A stretch of 64,000 nt of DNA from Algibacter pectinivorans (lineage in GTDB: Bacteria; Bacteroidota; Bacteroidia; Flavobacteriales; Flavobacteriaceae): assembly GCF_900112595.1 (NCBI RefSeq), contig NZ_FOMI01000012.1, positions 1 to 64,000 of the forward strand, in the 5' to 3' direction. Position numbers and translations under genes: made by a program. Each line of letters begins with the position of its first letter. Position 1 is the first letter of the stretch. This document shows, in pieces, positions 34,267-43,729 of this stretch. The notes beneath the pieces are model-generated. The model searched no databases, was not told the origin of the DNA, and saw only the letters and a program-made list of their open reading frames with translations.

Positions 34267-35130
34267 TTAGGTAATACTAGCTTTAAAATCGCCAATAGTT
34301 ATCCCTTTATAGCTTTGAAAGGTCTTATTTAAATGACTAGAATCTGTAAAACCAAGTTCGGCAGCAATTTCGGAATATTGCAAATCGGTATACTTTAATC
34401 GGGTTTCTACCAATTTTAATTTATAGTTGATGATGTACTTTTTTAAGGACACATCGGTGTGCTTTTTAAAATACTCACTAATGTAATTATCTGCCATATG
34501 AAATTCTTCTGCTAAACTTTTAGTAGTTAGCAAGTCGGAATTGTAAATATTGGCGTGGATAAAATTGATGATTTGCTGAATTTTAGACGATTTTACCGCC
34601 TTTATAGAATCGGAAGTATTTATAAACTGAATGTTTCTAGCTATTAAGTGAAGAATAACCGATAATGAATTTTGAATGATGAAGATATCGAAAGATTGTT
34701 TGTTTAGGTATTCTGTAGCAACCATATTTACTAAAGCGACCAAATGCGCACGATCTGCTTCGGTTTCAAACTGCATTTCACGCAACTCATGGCTTTCACT
34801 ATTTAGAATTTCTTCAATTTTTCGAAACCAATTATTAACCGGAAGCGTTGCATTTTGCAGCGTTGTATTTCTAAAAAAACTTTTTAAAAATTTTACAGCG
34901 GTTACAGTAGTTGAAGTTTCTGCTTGTATAATATAAATATCGTCGGGTATAAACACGAAAATACTATTATCTGAATACGCTACCGTTTTACCATTAATTT
35001 TTATGGTTCCTGAGCCTTCTTCGAAATAGACGATTTCAAAAAAACGAATGGTTGTGTACTGGCAAAACTCAAAAAATGTTTGTTTTTTATATTGCGCAAT
35101 CACAATGTTTTCAATAATCGTTCTAGCCAT
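34267..35130 (-). CDS. AraC-family transcriptional regulator
   Basis: 287 aa. N-terminal cupin-like sensing domain (YFEEGSGTIKINGKTVAYSD, FIPDDIYI) and a C-terminal AraC double HTH (TTKSLAEEFHMADNYISEYF, LQYSEIAAELGFTDSSHLNK). It probably responds to a small molecule and controls the adjacent enoyl-CoA hydratase and MDR genes (same direction) or the cupin protein upstream. Confidence 0.9.
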   Translation of the reverse strand: MARTIIENIVIAQYKKQTFFEFCQYTTIRFFEIVYFEEGSGTIKINGKTVAYSDNSIFVFIPDDIYIIQAETSTTVTAVKFLKSFFRNTTLQNATLPVNNWFRKIEEILNSESHELREMQFETEADRAHLVALVNMVATEYLNKQSFDIFIIQNSLSVILHLIARNIQFINTSDSIKAVKSSKIQQIINFIHANIYNSDLLTTKSLAEEFHMADNYISEYFKKHTDVSLKKYIINYKLKLVETRLKYTDLQYSEIAAELGFTDSSHLNKTFQSYKGITIGDFKASIT

Positions 35131-35233
35131 CTTTTTTTTATAAAGTTACAATATATATAAAATAGAAAAAGCCATAAAACTGTGACTTTTTCCTGCTATT
35201 AATCAATAATTAGGGATTCAACTATTAATCAAC

Positions 35234-36073
35234 TTATTTTGAAGTCACTTTGTAGTTTCCATTACTTCTAATATAAATAACCGTTTCTTTTTCTACTGAA
35301 ATGATTGACGTTGCATTTTCCTCAGCACCAAAATAAGATGGTGCATTTAATTCCTTTTTAGTTTCTTTTTTAGAAAACTGATGTGAAATTCCTCCAGAAA
35401 TAACCACAGCTCTAAAATTAGGACTTAAGTTTTTAATTTCCCCACTGAAACCTGCAGGTAGTTTTAATAGTATTGCATGTAGTTGATTTTTTTCATGACT
35501 TCCCCATAGAAAGGCGGTTTGCACATTACTCTTTTTAGAAACCCATTGGATGTCGTTGGCATTTAACCAAACCAAGTTTGTTTTATCAACGTTAACTGGT
35601 CTTTCACCATTATCGAAAGCTTCCGCTGTGGGCTTAACCAAATACGGACCTTCTTGAATGTCTAAAAACGCCATATTTTCGTTATCATCTGCAGCAGTAA
35701 TATGTGCTTCGCCTGCTGGTTGTTGCCAATAGGAACCTGCTGGTAACCATTGTTTCTCAGCATTCTCATCGTCATTATGCAATAAACCTTTAATAACTAC
35801 ACCGCGATACGTAATGTTGTGAATGTGTGGTGGTGATGAAAATCCTTTTTTGAATTTTACTAAAAAACCTGCGGGTTCGTTTTTAGTACGATCTCCCCAC
35901 AGTTTTCCTGCCGCTGGACTTTTATCGCCTCGTAGCGGGTTTAACCAACCCCATTCTACGTTGTCTGCGGTTACTACTTCGTTTACAGACTTAATATTAT
36001 CTGTTGTTGGTGTTTGTGCGTTTGTATATGCCGTTGTTGCTATTGCAAATGCAAGTAGTAATGTTTTTTTCAT
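35234..36073 (-). CDS. Secreted double-cupin protein (DUF4437-like)
   Basis: 279 aa with a signal peptide ([20 protein letters not shown]). Two cupin modules: [20 protein letters not shown] (metal-type His pair) with [17 protein letters not shown] in the first half, and a second, more degenerate module ([30 protein letters not shown]). DUF4437 proteins are periplasmic cupins of unknown function. The neighbours are redox enzymes and regulators. Confidence 0.83.
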   Translation of the reverse strand: MKKTLLLAFAIATTAYTNAQTPTTDNIKSVNEVVTADNVEWGWLNPLRGDKSPAAGKLWGDRTKNEPAGFLVKFKKGFSSPPHIHNITYRGVVIKGLLHNDDENAEKQWLPAGSYWQQPAGEAHITAADDNENMAFLDIQEGPYLVKPTAEAFDNGERPVNVDKTNLVWLNANDIQWVSKKSNVQTAFLWGSHEKNQLHAILLKLPAGFSGEIKNLSPNFRAVVISGGISHQFSKKETKKELNAPSYFGAEENATSIISVEKETVIYIRSNGNYKVTSK

Positions 36074-36139
36074 TTTGATATGGTTTATTTTTTCTATTCA
36101 TATTGTTTTAAATTACTAAGTATTGAATGGCAATCGTGT

Positions 36140-36205
36140 TCCCAAATTCTCGATACTTTTTTATTTCCATGCTATTTCAATAAAAACACTCGAAGTGACA
36201 TTTAT
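36140..36205. repeat. Decayed copy of the palindromic intergenic repeat
   Basis: Contains TTCTCGATACTTTT and ACACTCGAAGTGACATTTAT, which correspond to the inner arm and right end of the element at 30865-30982; the left end is eroded. Another trace is near 58335-58375 (ATTTCGATAGAAG and CACTTGAACTGACGG). Confidence 0.45.
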
Positions 36206-36215
36206 AATAATGGAT

Positions 36216-37223
36216 TTAAAATCCTTCTAAAACAATTTTGCCTTTTGCTTTTCCTGTTTCTAAAAAGGCGTGTGCTCTTCTAAGATGTTCTGCAGTAATA
36301 GTTCCAAAATTTTCGCCTAAAGTTGTGCGTAATGTTCCATTATCTATTAACGCTGAAACTTCATTTAAAATATTATGCTGCTCTATCATATCATCGGTCT
36401 TAAACATGGAACGTGTAAACATTAACTCGATATGGGTAGACACTGCTTTACCTTTAAAAGGCATAACGTTTAGGGTTTTTGGATCATCAATAAACCCAAA
36501 TTTACCTTGAGGTTTAATCAGTTTTACAACGTCATCCACATGATGTTCTGTAGCGTTTAAACTCACTACATATTCCGGAGCAGGAAGCTCGTGCTTTTCA
36601 AATTCCTCGCTTAATTTGTTTCTGTGATTGATTACTGTATCTGCACCTAATTCTTTTAACCAAGAGGTCGTTTCTTCACGAGAAGCAGTGCCAATAATGT
36701 TCAGTTTAGTTAGCTTTTTAGCCAATTGCACCAATATAGAACCCACACCACCAGCAGCACCAATTACTAAAATTGATTTGTTGGCATCATTTCTAGAAAC
36801 CTCTAATCTATGAAACAACATTTCGTAGGCTGTAAGCGACGTTAATGGTAATGCTGCAGCTTCGGCAAAAGATAAACTTGAAGGTTTTTTGCCCACAATA
36901 CGCTCATCAACCAACTGAAATTCGGCATTACTGCCTTGTCGGTTTAAATCTCCTGCGTACCAAACTTCGTCTCCTACTTTAAAAAGTGATACTTCTTCTC
37001 CCACTTCTTTTACAACCCCAGTAGCATCCCAACCAATAACACTCCATGCGCCATTTGGTGCTGGCCTGTTGGCTCTAATTTTATAATCTACAGGGTTTAC
37101 CGAAATGGCATTTACTTCAACTAAAATATCTCTTCTAGCTGCTTTTGGCGTGTCTAATACAATGTCTTGCAGAGAATTATCGTCTGTAACCGGAAGATTC
37201 TCTTTATACCCTATTGCTTTCAT
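36216..37223 (-). CDS. Zinc-type alcohol dehydrogenase-like MDR quinone reductase
   Basis: 335 aa. N-terminal MDR domain (ILVEVNAISVNPVDYKIRAN, VIGWDATGVVKEVGEEV) and Rossmann part ILVIGAAGGVGSILVQLAKK. It belongs to the zinc-binding-ADH-annotated but catalytically zinc-free group that reduces quinones. It starts 26 bp after the nitroreductase stop and so shares its promoter, which carries HxlR-type operator sites. Confidence 0.9.
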   Translation of the reverse strand: MKAIGYKENLPVTDDNSLQDIVLDTPKAARRDILVEVNAISVNPVDYKIRANRPAPNGAWSVIGWDATGVVKEVGEEVSLFKVGDEVWYAGDLNRQGSNAEFQLVDERIVGKKPSSLSFAEAAALPLTSLTAYEMLFHRLEVSRNDANKSILVIGAAGGVGSILVQLAKKLTKLNIIGTASREETTSWLKELGADTVINHRNKLSEEFEKHELPAPEYVVSLNATEHHVDDVVKLIKPQGKFGFIDDPKTLNVMPFKGKAVSTHIELMFTRSMFKTDDMIEQHNILNEVSALIDNGTLRTTLGENFGTITAEHLRRAHAFLETGKAKGKIVLEGF

Positions 37224-37249
37224 GTTTTTTGCTTTTTAAATTGAAACTA

Positions 37250-37924
37250 TTATTTCCAAGTAACAATATCTTCAATATTTCTTCTTGATTTTGCAAATTC
37301 TGGATCGGCTTTTCTATACCCAAAAGCAGCCATAAATGATAAACCATATTTATTAGTATCTACGCCAAATTTATCTTTTAATAATGCCTCAGCCTTTTCT
37401 TGGTGAAATCCTTCTATTGGACAAGAATCAATTCCTGTTAATGCTGCTGCAGTCATCATATTACCCAAAGCAATGTAGGTTTGTTTAGACGACCAATCGA
37501 ATAATTTTTTGTCTGTATCTAAATCAAAATCGCGTTCTTGAAATTCTCGGTAAAATTTAGAATACATGTCTATAACATCTGTAGGTAATTGTTTTACATC
37601 CTTCATCATGTGCATAATATATTCTGAATCATGCTTTACCATAGGTGCTTTCATGCTTAAGCCTAATATAAAATGACTAGCAGTATCTAATTTTAAAGGT
37701 GCTCCCCAAGCAACCGGCTTTAGTAATTCACGTAATGCTTTGTCTTGTACCACAATAAAATGCCAAGGTTCGAAACCAAAAGAACTTGGTGATAAGTTTG
37801 CCGTTTTTAATATAAAATTAATTTGATTATCAGTTAAAGTCTTGCTGGCATCAAATTCTTTTGTTGCATGTCTGTAATTAAATGCGTTTAAAATATCTTC
37901 TTGGGCAATGTTTGGTGTATTCAT
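37250..37924 (-). CDS. Nitroreductase-family FMN oxidoreductase
   Basis: 224 aa. FMN-binding RHATKEFDASKTLTDNQI, LSPSSFGFEPWHFIVV and GIDSCPIEGFHQEKAEALL with the C-terminal GYRKAD segment. Reduces nitro compounds or quinones with NAD(P)H. It is divergent from an HxlR regulator with a conserved N-terminal Cys pair. Its own promoter (-7 box TACTTTTG on minus at 37973-37980) lies beside one of two matching operators. Confidence 0.92.
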   Translation of the reverse strand: MNTPNIAQEDILNAFNYRHATKEFDASKTLTDNQINFILKTANLSPSSFGFEPWHFIVVQDKALRELLKPVAWGAPLKLDTASHFILGLSMKAPMVKHDSEYIMHMMKDVKQLPTDVIDMYSKFYREFQERDFDLDTDKKLFDWSSKQTYIALGNMMTAAALTGIDSCPIEGFHQEKAEALLKDKFGVDTNKYGLSFMAAFGYRKADPEFAKSRRNIEDIVTWK

Positions 37925-37952
37925 TATTCTATTTATATTTTTAAATTCATAA

Positions 37953-37980
37953 TACTATTAAAAGTATAGTGACAAAAGTA
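37953..37980 (-). promoter_or_regulatory. Nitroreductase promoter with HxlR operator copy 1
   Basis: TACTATTAAAAGTATAGTG (37953-37971) is an imperfect palindrome 16/19 identical to the second site at 38092-38110. The minus-strand -7 box TACTTTTG lies at 37973-37980, directly next to it, so a bound regulator would cover the transcription start. Confidence 0.65.
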
Positions 37981-38091
37981 TGTATAGCGTTTAAAACTGA
38001 CAATAACGGTCAAAAATGATAGTATACATTTTAGACTGATAAATATGCTAAAACAATAATGATAACAAGGGTTTACAGATATTGTTAAAAT

Positions 38092-38139
38092 AACTATAAA
38101 AAGTATAGTTGTGTAATTTAGTATAGTATTCTATCTTTG
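38092..38139 (+). promoter_or_regulatory. HxlR gene promoter with operator copy 2
   Basis: AACTATA-AAAAG-TATAGTT (38092-38110) is a perfect 7-bp inverted repeat; a -7 box TATCTTTG follows about 22 bp downstream (38132-38139), 32 bp before the ATG. The operator lies at the -33 position, which fits repression or autoregulation. Confidence 0.65.
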
Positions 38140-38170
38140 CGATTAAAATTAAATTTTAAAACGTCGTTTT

Positions 38171-38521
38171 ATGTATAAATTTAAAGGAAAAGAATATCCG
38201 TGTTGTGCTAGTTTAACCATGGGTGTAATTGGTGGTAAATGGAAAACCGTTATTTTATTTCATTTAATTGAAGGCACGTTACGCTACAGTGAATTAAGAA
38301 AACAAATGCCTACAGTTACCGAGCGTACATTAAGTTTGCAGCTAAAAACTTTAGAAGAAGATGGTATAGTAAAAAGAAAAGTGTACACCTCTAAACCACC
38401 CTTAAAAGTAGAATATTCCTTAACCGATTTTGGAAAAACTTTAATCCCCTTAATTAAATCTATTGCAGATTGGGGCGTTTATGTGGTTACCAAAAAGGAG
38501 GGCGTTGTGCTTAAAAATTAG
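38171..38521 (+). CDS. HxlR-family redox-sensing regulator
   Basis: 116 aa. Winged HTH of the HxlR type: GVIGGKWKTVILFHLIEGTL, YSELRKQMPTVTERTLSLQL, then KPPLKVEYSLTDFGKTL. The N-terminal YPCCASLTMG has Cys11-Cys12 at the position where YodB/QorR-type members carry the quinone- or diamide-sensing Cys. It is divergent from the nitroreductase-MDR pair and flanked by two matching operator sites. Confidence 0.9.
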   Translation: MYKFKGKEYPCCASLTMGVIGGKWKTVILFHLIEGTLRYSELRKQMPTVTERTLSLQLKTLEEDGIVKRKVYTSKPPLKVEYSLTDFGKTLIPLIKSIADWGVYVVTKKEGVVLKN

Positions 38522-38659
38522 ATTTTACATAAAATGCTTCACTTGTATTAGCTTCTGTTCATGCAACTTAAGGCTATACTTCTTTTTTAAATAATATGAT
38601 TTAGTATATCATTCCTATGAATAGCAAAAACTAACAAGATTTATGTATATTTTAGCATC

Positions 38660-39445
38660 ATGATTAAATTAAGTGATTTATCTAATAAAACTATTGGTTT
38701 AGTACTTTCTGGTGGTGGTGTAAAAGGCGTTGCTCATGTAGGAGTCATTAAAGCTTTATTGGAACATGGTATTGTTCCAGATATTGTTTCGGGTGCTAGT
38801 GCTGGCGGTATTGTTGGAGCGCTTTATGCCAATGGCATAGAACCTGAGGATATGCTTCACTTTTTTAAAGATACGCCATTATTAAAATACAACCTACTTA
38901 CCATTAATAAACCAGGCTTATTTGATACGAGTAAGTATTTGGTGTTTTTTGAGAACTATTTTCCAACGAACACTTTCGAAGCTTTACAAAAGAAACTCTT
39001 TATTGTGGCTACCAACCTAGAAACCGGGGAATCGGAATTTTTTAATCAAGGAGAATTGATTAATAAGGTTTTAGCATCGGCTGCCTTACCTCCTGTTTTT
39101 AGTCCTGTAAGCATTAATGGACGCTTGTATGCCGATGGTGGTATTATGAATAATTTTCCGGTTGATCCTTTAATTGATACTACAGACTTTATTATAGGAT
39201 CGTATACGACCGCAATGAAAGTTGTTGGCGAAAATGAACTTAAAAATTCGTTTCAGCTATCGCAACGGGCTAATCTTTTAATGCTTCACTCAAATGTACG
39301 GGATAAGTTGAGTATTCCCGATTTATTATTTATTCCAAATCATTTAGATGTTATTGGTGTTTTGGATAAAAAAGGTATTGAAAAAGCCTATAACATTGGT
39401 TATGAGTATGCGTCTAAACTTCTTGAGAACGTATTAGTATCCTAA
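38660..39445 (+). CDS. Patatin-like phospholipase, RssA-like
   Basis: 261 aa, soluble. Oxyanion GGGVKGVAHVG, nucleophile motif SGASAGGIV (GxSxG) and catalytic Asp in YADGGIMNNFP. It likely hydrolyses acyl lipids at the inner membrane surface. It is a single gene between the HxlR and TetR genes with no obvious operon partner. Confidence 0.9.
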   Translation: MIKLSDLSNKTIGLVLSGGGVKGVAHVGVIKALLEHGIVPDIVSGASAGGIVGALYANGIEPEDMLHFFKDTPLLKYNLLTINKPGLFDTSKYLVFFENYFPTNTFEALQKKLFIVATNLETGESEFFNQGELINKVLASAALPPVFSPVSINGRLYADGGIMNNFPVDPLIDTTDFIIGSYTTAMKVVGENELKNSFQLSQRANLLMLHSNVRDKLSIPDLLFIPNHLDVIGVLDKKGIEKAYNIGYEYASKLLENVLVS

Positions 39446-39574
39446 GTATTTTTAAGTTATACTGCTGTATTGCAACTTGTTGCACTAGGTTGTTTTCTTA
39501 ATGGCACAAATATATCAGCACCTACAAGAAGGATTCTAAAAGCTCTAATTATAATTCTTTGTTAAAAAAAAGAA

Positions 39575-39600
39575 TGAACGTTCACTTTTTTATATCTTTG
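39575..39600 (+). promoter_or_regulatory. TetR operon promoter with operator
   Basis: The palindrome TGAACGTTCA (39575-39584, within GAATGAACGTTCACTT) lies just upstream of a -7 box TATCTTTG (39593-39600), 18 bp before the ATG. TetR-family regulators commonly bind such sites in the promoter spacer; autorepression of the 39619-44536 gene set is likely. Confidence 0.7.
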
Positions 39601-39618
39601 TATAAGATTTAGAAAGAA

Positions 39619-40203
39619 ATGGCAAAACTTCAAAAAAGTATAGATAAACGTAATGCCTTGGTTAAAGCAACCATAGAGCTAGTAAACAACAATGGTTTCC
39701 ATGCTACGCCTATGAGTAAAATTGCTAAAATGGCCAATGTATCGCCTGCAACGATATACTTATATTTTGAGAACAAACAAGATTTAGTAAATCAAACTTA
39801 TATTGATGTAAAAGCAGAATACACCAATTATGCTTTTCATGATTTCGACACCACTTTATCTGTTAAAGATGGCTTTGAACACATATGGAAACGTATTGCA
39901 GATTTTAAATTGAAAGAATCTGAACATGCTATGTTTTTAGCACAATGTGATAATACACCAATGATTGATGAACCTAGTAGACAAGAAGGCATAAAACACT
40001 TACAACCTCTACTCGACCTTTGGGAACGCGGAAAAAAAGAAGGTATTATTAAACCTTTGTCTAATTACCTATTATACGCCTATTCCATAAATCCATTATC
40101 ATTTTTAATGATTAACCAAAAACGTGGTGCTTTTCAATTAGACGAAATACATTTAAAAGAAGCCTTTCAATCTGCTTGGAGCAGTATTAAAGTTTGTAAA
40201 TAA
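39619..40203 (+). CDS. TetR/AcrR-family regulator
   Basis: 194 aa. N-terminal HTH: ALVKATIELVNNNGFHATPM, then SPATIYLYFENKQDLVNQTY. The C-terminal ligand domain is unremarkable. It is the first gene of a run of same-strand reductase genes (spacing 1, 19, 12, 29 and 9 bp), so it probably controls the whole set in response to an electrophile or lipophilic compound. Confidence 0.92.
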   Translation: MAKLQKSIDKRNALVKATIELVNNNGFHATPMSKIAKMANVSPATIYLYFENKQDLVNQTYIDVKAEYTNYAFHDFDTTLSVKDGFEHIWKRIADFKLKESEHAMFLAQCDNTPMIDEPSRQEGIKHLQPLLDLWERGKKEGIIKPLSNYLLYAYSINPLSFLMINQKRGAFQLDEIHLKEAFQSAWSSIKVCK

Positions 40204-40204
40204 A

Positions 40205-40867
40205 ATGAATAAAACAGCAATTATTTTAGGCGCAACTGGATTAACGGGCGGCATTTTATTGGAAAAGTTAATAGCAGATAATAAGTACCAAAGTATCAAA
40301 TTATTTTCTCGATCCAGGATAGAAGGTTTACCTAGTAAAGTTACACAGTTTATTGGCGATTTATTACAGTTAGAGCTATTTAGAGCTGTATTTACGGCAG
40401 ATGAAGTGTACTGTTGCATTGGTACAACTAAAGCTAAAACACCAGATAAAGACACCTATAAGGCTATAGATTATGGAATTCCTGTTACTGCGGCAAAACT
40501 TTCAAAAGAAAATAATATTAAAACGTTTGCAGTGGTTTCTGCCTTAGGTGCAAATCCAAAAAGTGCGGTATTTTATAATAAAGTAAAAGGCGAAATGGAA
40601 CGCGATGTTCAGAAACAAAATATTAGAAACACGTTTATTTTAAGACCTTCATTAATTGGAGGAGAACGCAATGAAAGGCGAACACTAGAGAAAATAGGGT
40701 TAGCCATTTTTAAAGTGATTCAGCCTTTATTTAAAGGAAAATTAGCCCAATATAAAATCACAGAACCTAACCATATTGCCCTGGCCATGATAAATTTGGC
40801 TAACAGTACAAGTTATGCCGAAGTCATTATTACTTCAAACGATATTAAAAAAATTGCAAAAAAATAA
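40205..40867 (+). CDS. NAD(P)H-binding atypical SDR (HTATIP2/YwnB-like)
   Basis: 220 aa. Cofactor motif AIILGATGLTGGILLEKLIA, the VYCCIGTTKAKTPDK segment and VVSALGANPKSAVFYNKVKG, then FILRPSLIGGERN. This order matches oxidoreductase HTATIP2-like atypical SDRs. It starts one base after the TetR stop, so it is tightly coupled. Confidence 0.88.
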   Translation: MNKTAIILGATGLTGGILLEKLIADNKYQSIKLFSRSRIEGLPSKVTQFIGDLLQLELFRAVFTADEVYCCIGTTKAKTPDKDTYKAIDYGIPVTAAKLSKENNIKTFAVVSALGANPKSAVFYNKVKGEMERDVQKQNIRNTFILRPSLIGGERNERRTLEKIGLAIFKVIQPLFKGKLAQYKITEPNHIALAMINLANSTSYAEVIITSNDIKKIAKK

Positions 40868-40886
40868 CACTGAAAAATTAAAAACT

Positions 40887-41519
40887 ATGGAATTAATAAA
40901 TCAATTAAATTGGAGATACGCTACAAAAGCAATGAATGGCGAAAAAGTAGCCGAAGATAAAGTCCAAAACATATTAGAAGCTGCACGATTAGCGCCAACT
41001 TCAAGTGGTTTACAACCTTTTGAGATCATTGTTGTTAAAAATCAGGAGATTAAAGAAAAAATTAAACCTGTAGCATGGAATCAGCCCGTAATTACAGACT
41101 GCTCTCACCTACTCGTTTTTGCTGCTTGGGATACCTATACGGCCGATAGAATAAATTATATGTTCGATTTAACCAATGATATTCGTGGTTTTAAAAATGA
41201 AGGTTGGGAAAACTACAGACAGAAACTCCTGAGTTCTTATCCTCAAAAAGATGCCGAAGTAAACTTTAACCATGCCGCAAAACAAGCTTATATAGCCTTA
41301 GGTATGGCTATGGTTGCAGCAGCCGAACTTAAAGTAGACAGCACGCCCATGGAAGGTTTTGATCCGGAAGCTGTAGACGACATTTTAGGCTTACGCGAAA
41401 AAGGATTACGTAGCACCATGTTATTAACTTTAGGTTATAGAAATGAAGATGAAGATTGGTTATCAAGTCTTGTAAAGGTTAGAAAACCTATGGAAGATTT
41501 TGTAACCGTAATAGAGTAA
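40887..41519 (+). CDS. Nitroreductase-family NAD(P)H oxidoreductase
   Basis: 210 aa. LNWRYATKAMNGEKVAEDKV, RLAPTSSGLQPFEIIVVKNQ and LKVDSTPMEGFDPEAVDDIL, with GYRNEDEDW near the end. The start is the ATG at 40887; an upstream in-frame ATG at 40815 would overlap the previous gene by 53 bp and lacks family similarity. Second nitroreductase of the window, with a different regulator (TetR) from the first (HxlR). Confidence 0.9.
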   Translation: MELINQLNWRYATKAMNGEKVAEDKVQNILEAARLAPTSSGLQPFEIIVVKNQEIKEKIKPVAWNQPVITDCSHLLVFAAWDTYTADRINYMFDLTNDIRGFKNEGWENYRQKLLSSYPQKDAEVNFNHAAKQAYIALGMAMVAAAELKVDSTPMEGFDPEAVDDILGLREKGLRSTMLLTLGYRNEDEDWLSSLVKVRKPMEDFVTVIE

Positions 41520-41531
41520 AAAAAAACAACT

Positions 41532-42530
41532 ATGAGAAAGACCATTTTATTAAATAATAGACCACAAGGAAAACCAACAGTATCAAATTTTGAATTTGTT
41601 ACTGAAGATTCTGAACTTACAGTTTCTGAAGGCGAAATACTTTTAGAAGCCGCTTATGTATCTGTAGATCCTTATTTAAGAGGAAGAATGAGCGATGCTA
41701 AATCATACATACCTCCTTTTGAGTTAAATAAACCAGTACACTCTGGTGTTGTAGCAAAAGTAGTGGCTTCAAAAAATGAAAAATTTAAAGAAGGCGATTA
41801 TGTTTCTGGTATGCTAAATTGGAGCACGCAACAAATCTCGAATGGTGAAGGTTTAAATAAAGTAGATGGCTCTAAAGCGCCTTTAAGCACATACTTAGGT
41901 GTTTTAGGAATGACAGGATTAACTGCTTACTTAGGTTTAAACGAAATAGGAAAACCACAAGCAGGAGAAACTATTGTAGTTTCTGGAGCTGCCGGAGCTG
42001 TTGGTAGTGTTGTTGGGCAAATAGCCAAAATATTAGGACTTAAGGTTATTGGAATTGCTGGAACAGATGAGAAGATTGACATGCTTAAAGACAAATTTGG
42101 TTTTGATGCAGGTATAAATTACAACACTAGTAAAGACATTAATGCCGACCTAAAAAAATTAGCACCAAATGGCGTTGATATTTATTTCGATAATGTTGGT
42201 GGCCCTATTTCTGATGCTGTATTATTCAACATTAACCGTTTTGCGCGTATTATAATTTGCGGTGCTATTTCGGTTTATAATGAAACCGAATTGCCTACCA
42301 GCTTAAGTGTACAGCCGTTTTTAGTTAAAAACAGTGCATTAATGCAGGGCTTTATAGTTTCTAATTATGCTGAAAAATTTCCGGAAGCTATCCAAAAATT
42401 AGCAGGTTGGCTATCGGAAGGAAAACTAACATACACCGAAACTATTGTTGAAGGTTTCGATAATATTCCAAGTGCTTTTATCGATTTATTTGAAGGTAAA
42501 AACAAAGGAAAAATGATAGTTAAAATATAA
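41532..42530 (+). CDS. NADP-dependent enone/alkenal reductase (MDR, CurA-like)
   Basis: 332 aa. AYVSVDPYLRGRMSDAKSY and LGVLGMTGLTAYLGLNEIGK, with the Rossmann motif VVSGAAGAVGSVVGQIAKIL and IDMLKDKFGFDAGINY. This is the leukotriene-B4 12-hydroxydehydrogenase/CurA branch of MDR enzymes, which reduce alpha,beta-unsaturated carbonyls. It fits a reactive-aldehyde detoxification operon. Confidence 0.93.
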   Translation: MRKTILLNNRPQGKPTVSNFEFVTEDSELTVSEGEILLEAAYVSVDPYLRGRMSDAKSYIPPFELNKPVHSGVVAKVVASKNEKFKEGDYVSGMLNWSTQQISNGEGLNKVDGSKAPLSTYLGVLGMTGLTAYLGLNEIGKPQAGETIVVSGAAGAVGSVVGQIAKILGLKVIGIAGTDEKIDMLKDKFGFDAGINYNTSKDINADLKKLAPNGVDIYFDNVGGPISDAVLFNINRFARIIICGAISVYNETELPTSLSVQPFLVKNSALMQGFIVSNYAEKFPEAIQKLAGWLSEGKLTYTETIVEGFDNIPSAFIDLFEGKNKGKMIVKI

Positions 42531-42559
42531 ATTTTAATAATTTAAAAAAGAAAAAGAAG

Positions 42560-43720
42560 ATGAACAATTTTGATTTTAAGAATCCTACCAAAATTATTTT
42601 TGGTAAGGACACTATAGAAAAAGTAAATGAAGAAATTCCTCAAGATGCTAAAGTGTTACTACTTTATGGTGGAGGAAGTATTAAGAAAAACGGTATTTAC
42701 GACCAAGTTAAGACAGCTTTAGCGAATGTCGACGTAATCGAGTTTGGCGGCATTCCTGCAAACCCAGAATACGCGACTTTAATGGAAGCGTTACAGGTTA
42801 TTAAAGATAAAAATATTACGTATTTATTAGCTGTTGGTGGTGGTTCTGTAATTGATGGAACTAAATTTTTATCTGCCGCAGCCTTGTATGATGGCGACAC
42901 ACCATGGGACATTTTAACTAAAAATATTAGAACAGAAAAAGGTATGCCTTTTGGTACTGTATTAACCTTACCTGCAACAGGATCTGAGATGAATTCTGGC
43001 GCCGTAATTACAAGAGCAGAATCAAAAGAAAAGTTGGCTATGGGCGGCCCTGGTTTATTTCCTGAATTTTCTATTTTAGATCCTCAAGTAATCACATCTA
43101 TACCAGAACGCCAATTGGCAAATGGTATTACAGACGCTTTTACACATGTTTTAGAGCAGTACATGACGTATCCAATAGGTGCTTTGTTACAAGATCGTTT
43201 TGCTGAAAGTATTTTACAAACCTTAATAGAAGTTGCACCTAGCGTTTTAAAAGATCCAACGGACTACAAAGCAGCTTCCAACTTTATGTGGAGTTGTACT
43301 ATGGCTTTAAACGGCTTAATACAAAAAGGAGTGCCAACAGATTGGGCGGTACATGCTATAGGACACGAATTAACCGCTTTATTTGGTATCGATCATGCAC
43401 GTACGTTAGCTGTAATTGCTCCTAGCCATTACAAGTTTAATTTTGAAGCTAAAAAAGAAAAATTAGCACAATATGGTGAACGTGTTTGGAATATTACCGA
43501 AGGTAGCACAGACGATAAAGCCTATGCTGCTATTGAAAAAACAGTAGATTTTTTCCATGAATTAGGAATCGACACAAAACTATCGGATTATACGAAAGAT
43601 TATGATGGCACTGCCGAAGAAATTTCTAAGCGATTTACAAATCGTGGTTGGACAGGTTTAGGAGAACACCAAACATTATCTCCAGACAAAGTTGAAAAAA
43701 TAGTAAAAATGGCTTACTAA
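42560..43720 (+). CDS. Iron-containing (YqhD-like) alcohol dehydrogenase
   Basis: 386 aa. FKNPTKIIFGKDTIEKVNEE at the N-terminus, VGGGSVIDGTKFLSAAALY, LPATGSEMNSGAVI, metal ligands in NGITDAFTHVLEQYM and in AIGHELTALFGIDHARTLAV. YqhD-type enzymes reduce short-chain aldehydes (including methylglyoxal and acrolein) with NADPH. Operon with the CurA-like reductase and the DJ-1-like protein. Confidence 0.93.
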   Translation: MNNFDFKNPTKIIFGKDTIEKVNEEIPQDAKVLLLYGGGSIKKNGIYDQVKTALANVDVIEFGGIPANPEYATLMEALQVIKDKNITYLLAVGGGSVIDGTKFLSAAALYDGDTPWDILTKNIRTEKGMPFGTVLTLPATGSEMNSGAVITRAESKEKLAMGGPGLFPEFSILDPQVITSIPERQLANGITDAFTHVLEQYMTYPIGALLQDRFAESILQTLIEVAPSVLKDPTDYKAASNFMWSCTMALNGLIQKGVPTDWAVHAIGHELTALFGIDHARTLAVIAPSHYKFNFEAKKEKLAQYGERVWNITEGSTDDKAYAAIEKTVDFFHELGIDTKLSDYTKDYDGTAEEISKRFTNRGWTGLGEHQTLSPDKVEKIVKMAY

Positions 43721-43729
43721 ATTTTATTT

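Noticed and set aside
39471-39484. TGCAACTTGTTGCA as a second Zur box
   Set aside because: The half-sites match, but the spacer is two bases instead of three and the neighbours (patatin, TetR) have no zinc role.
40815-40886. Upstream start for the nitroreductase
   Set aside because: It adds 24 residues unlike the family and overlaps the preceding gene by 53 bp.
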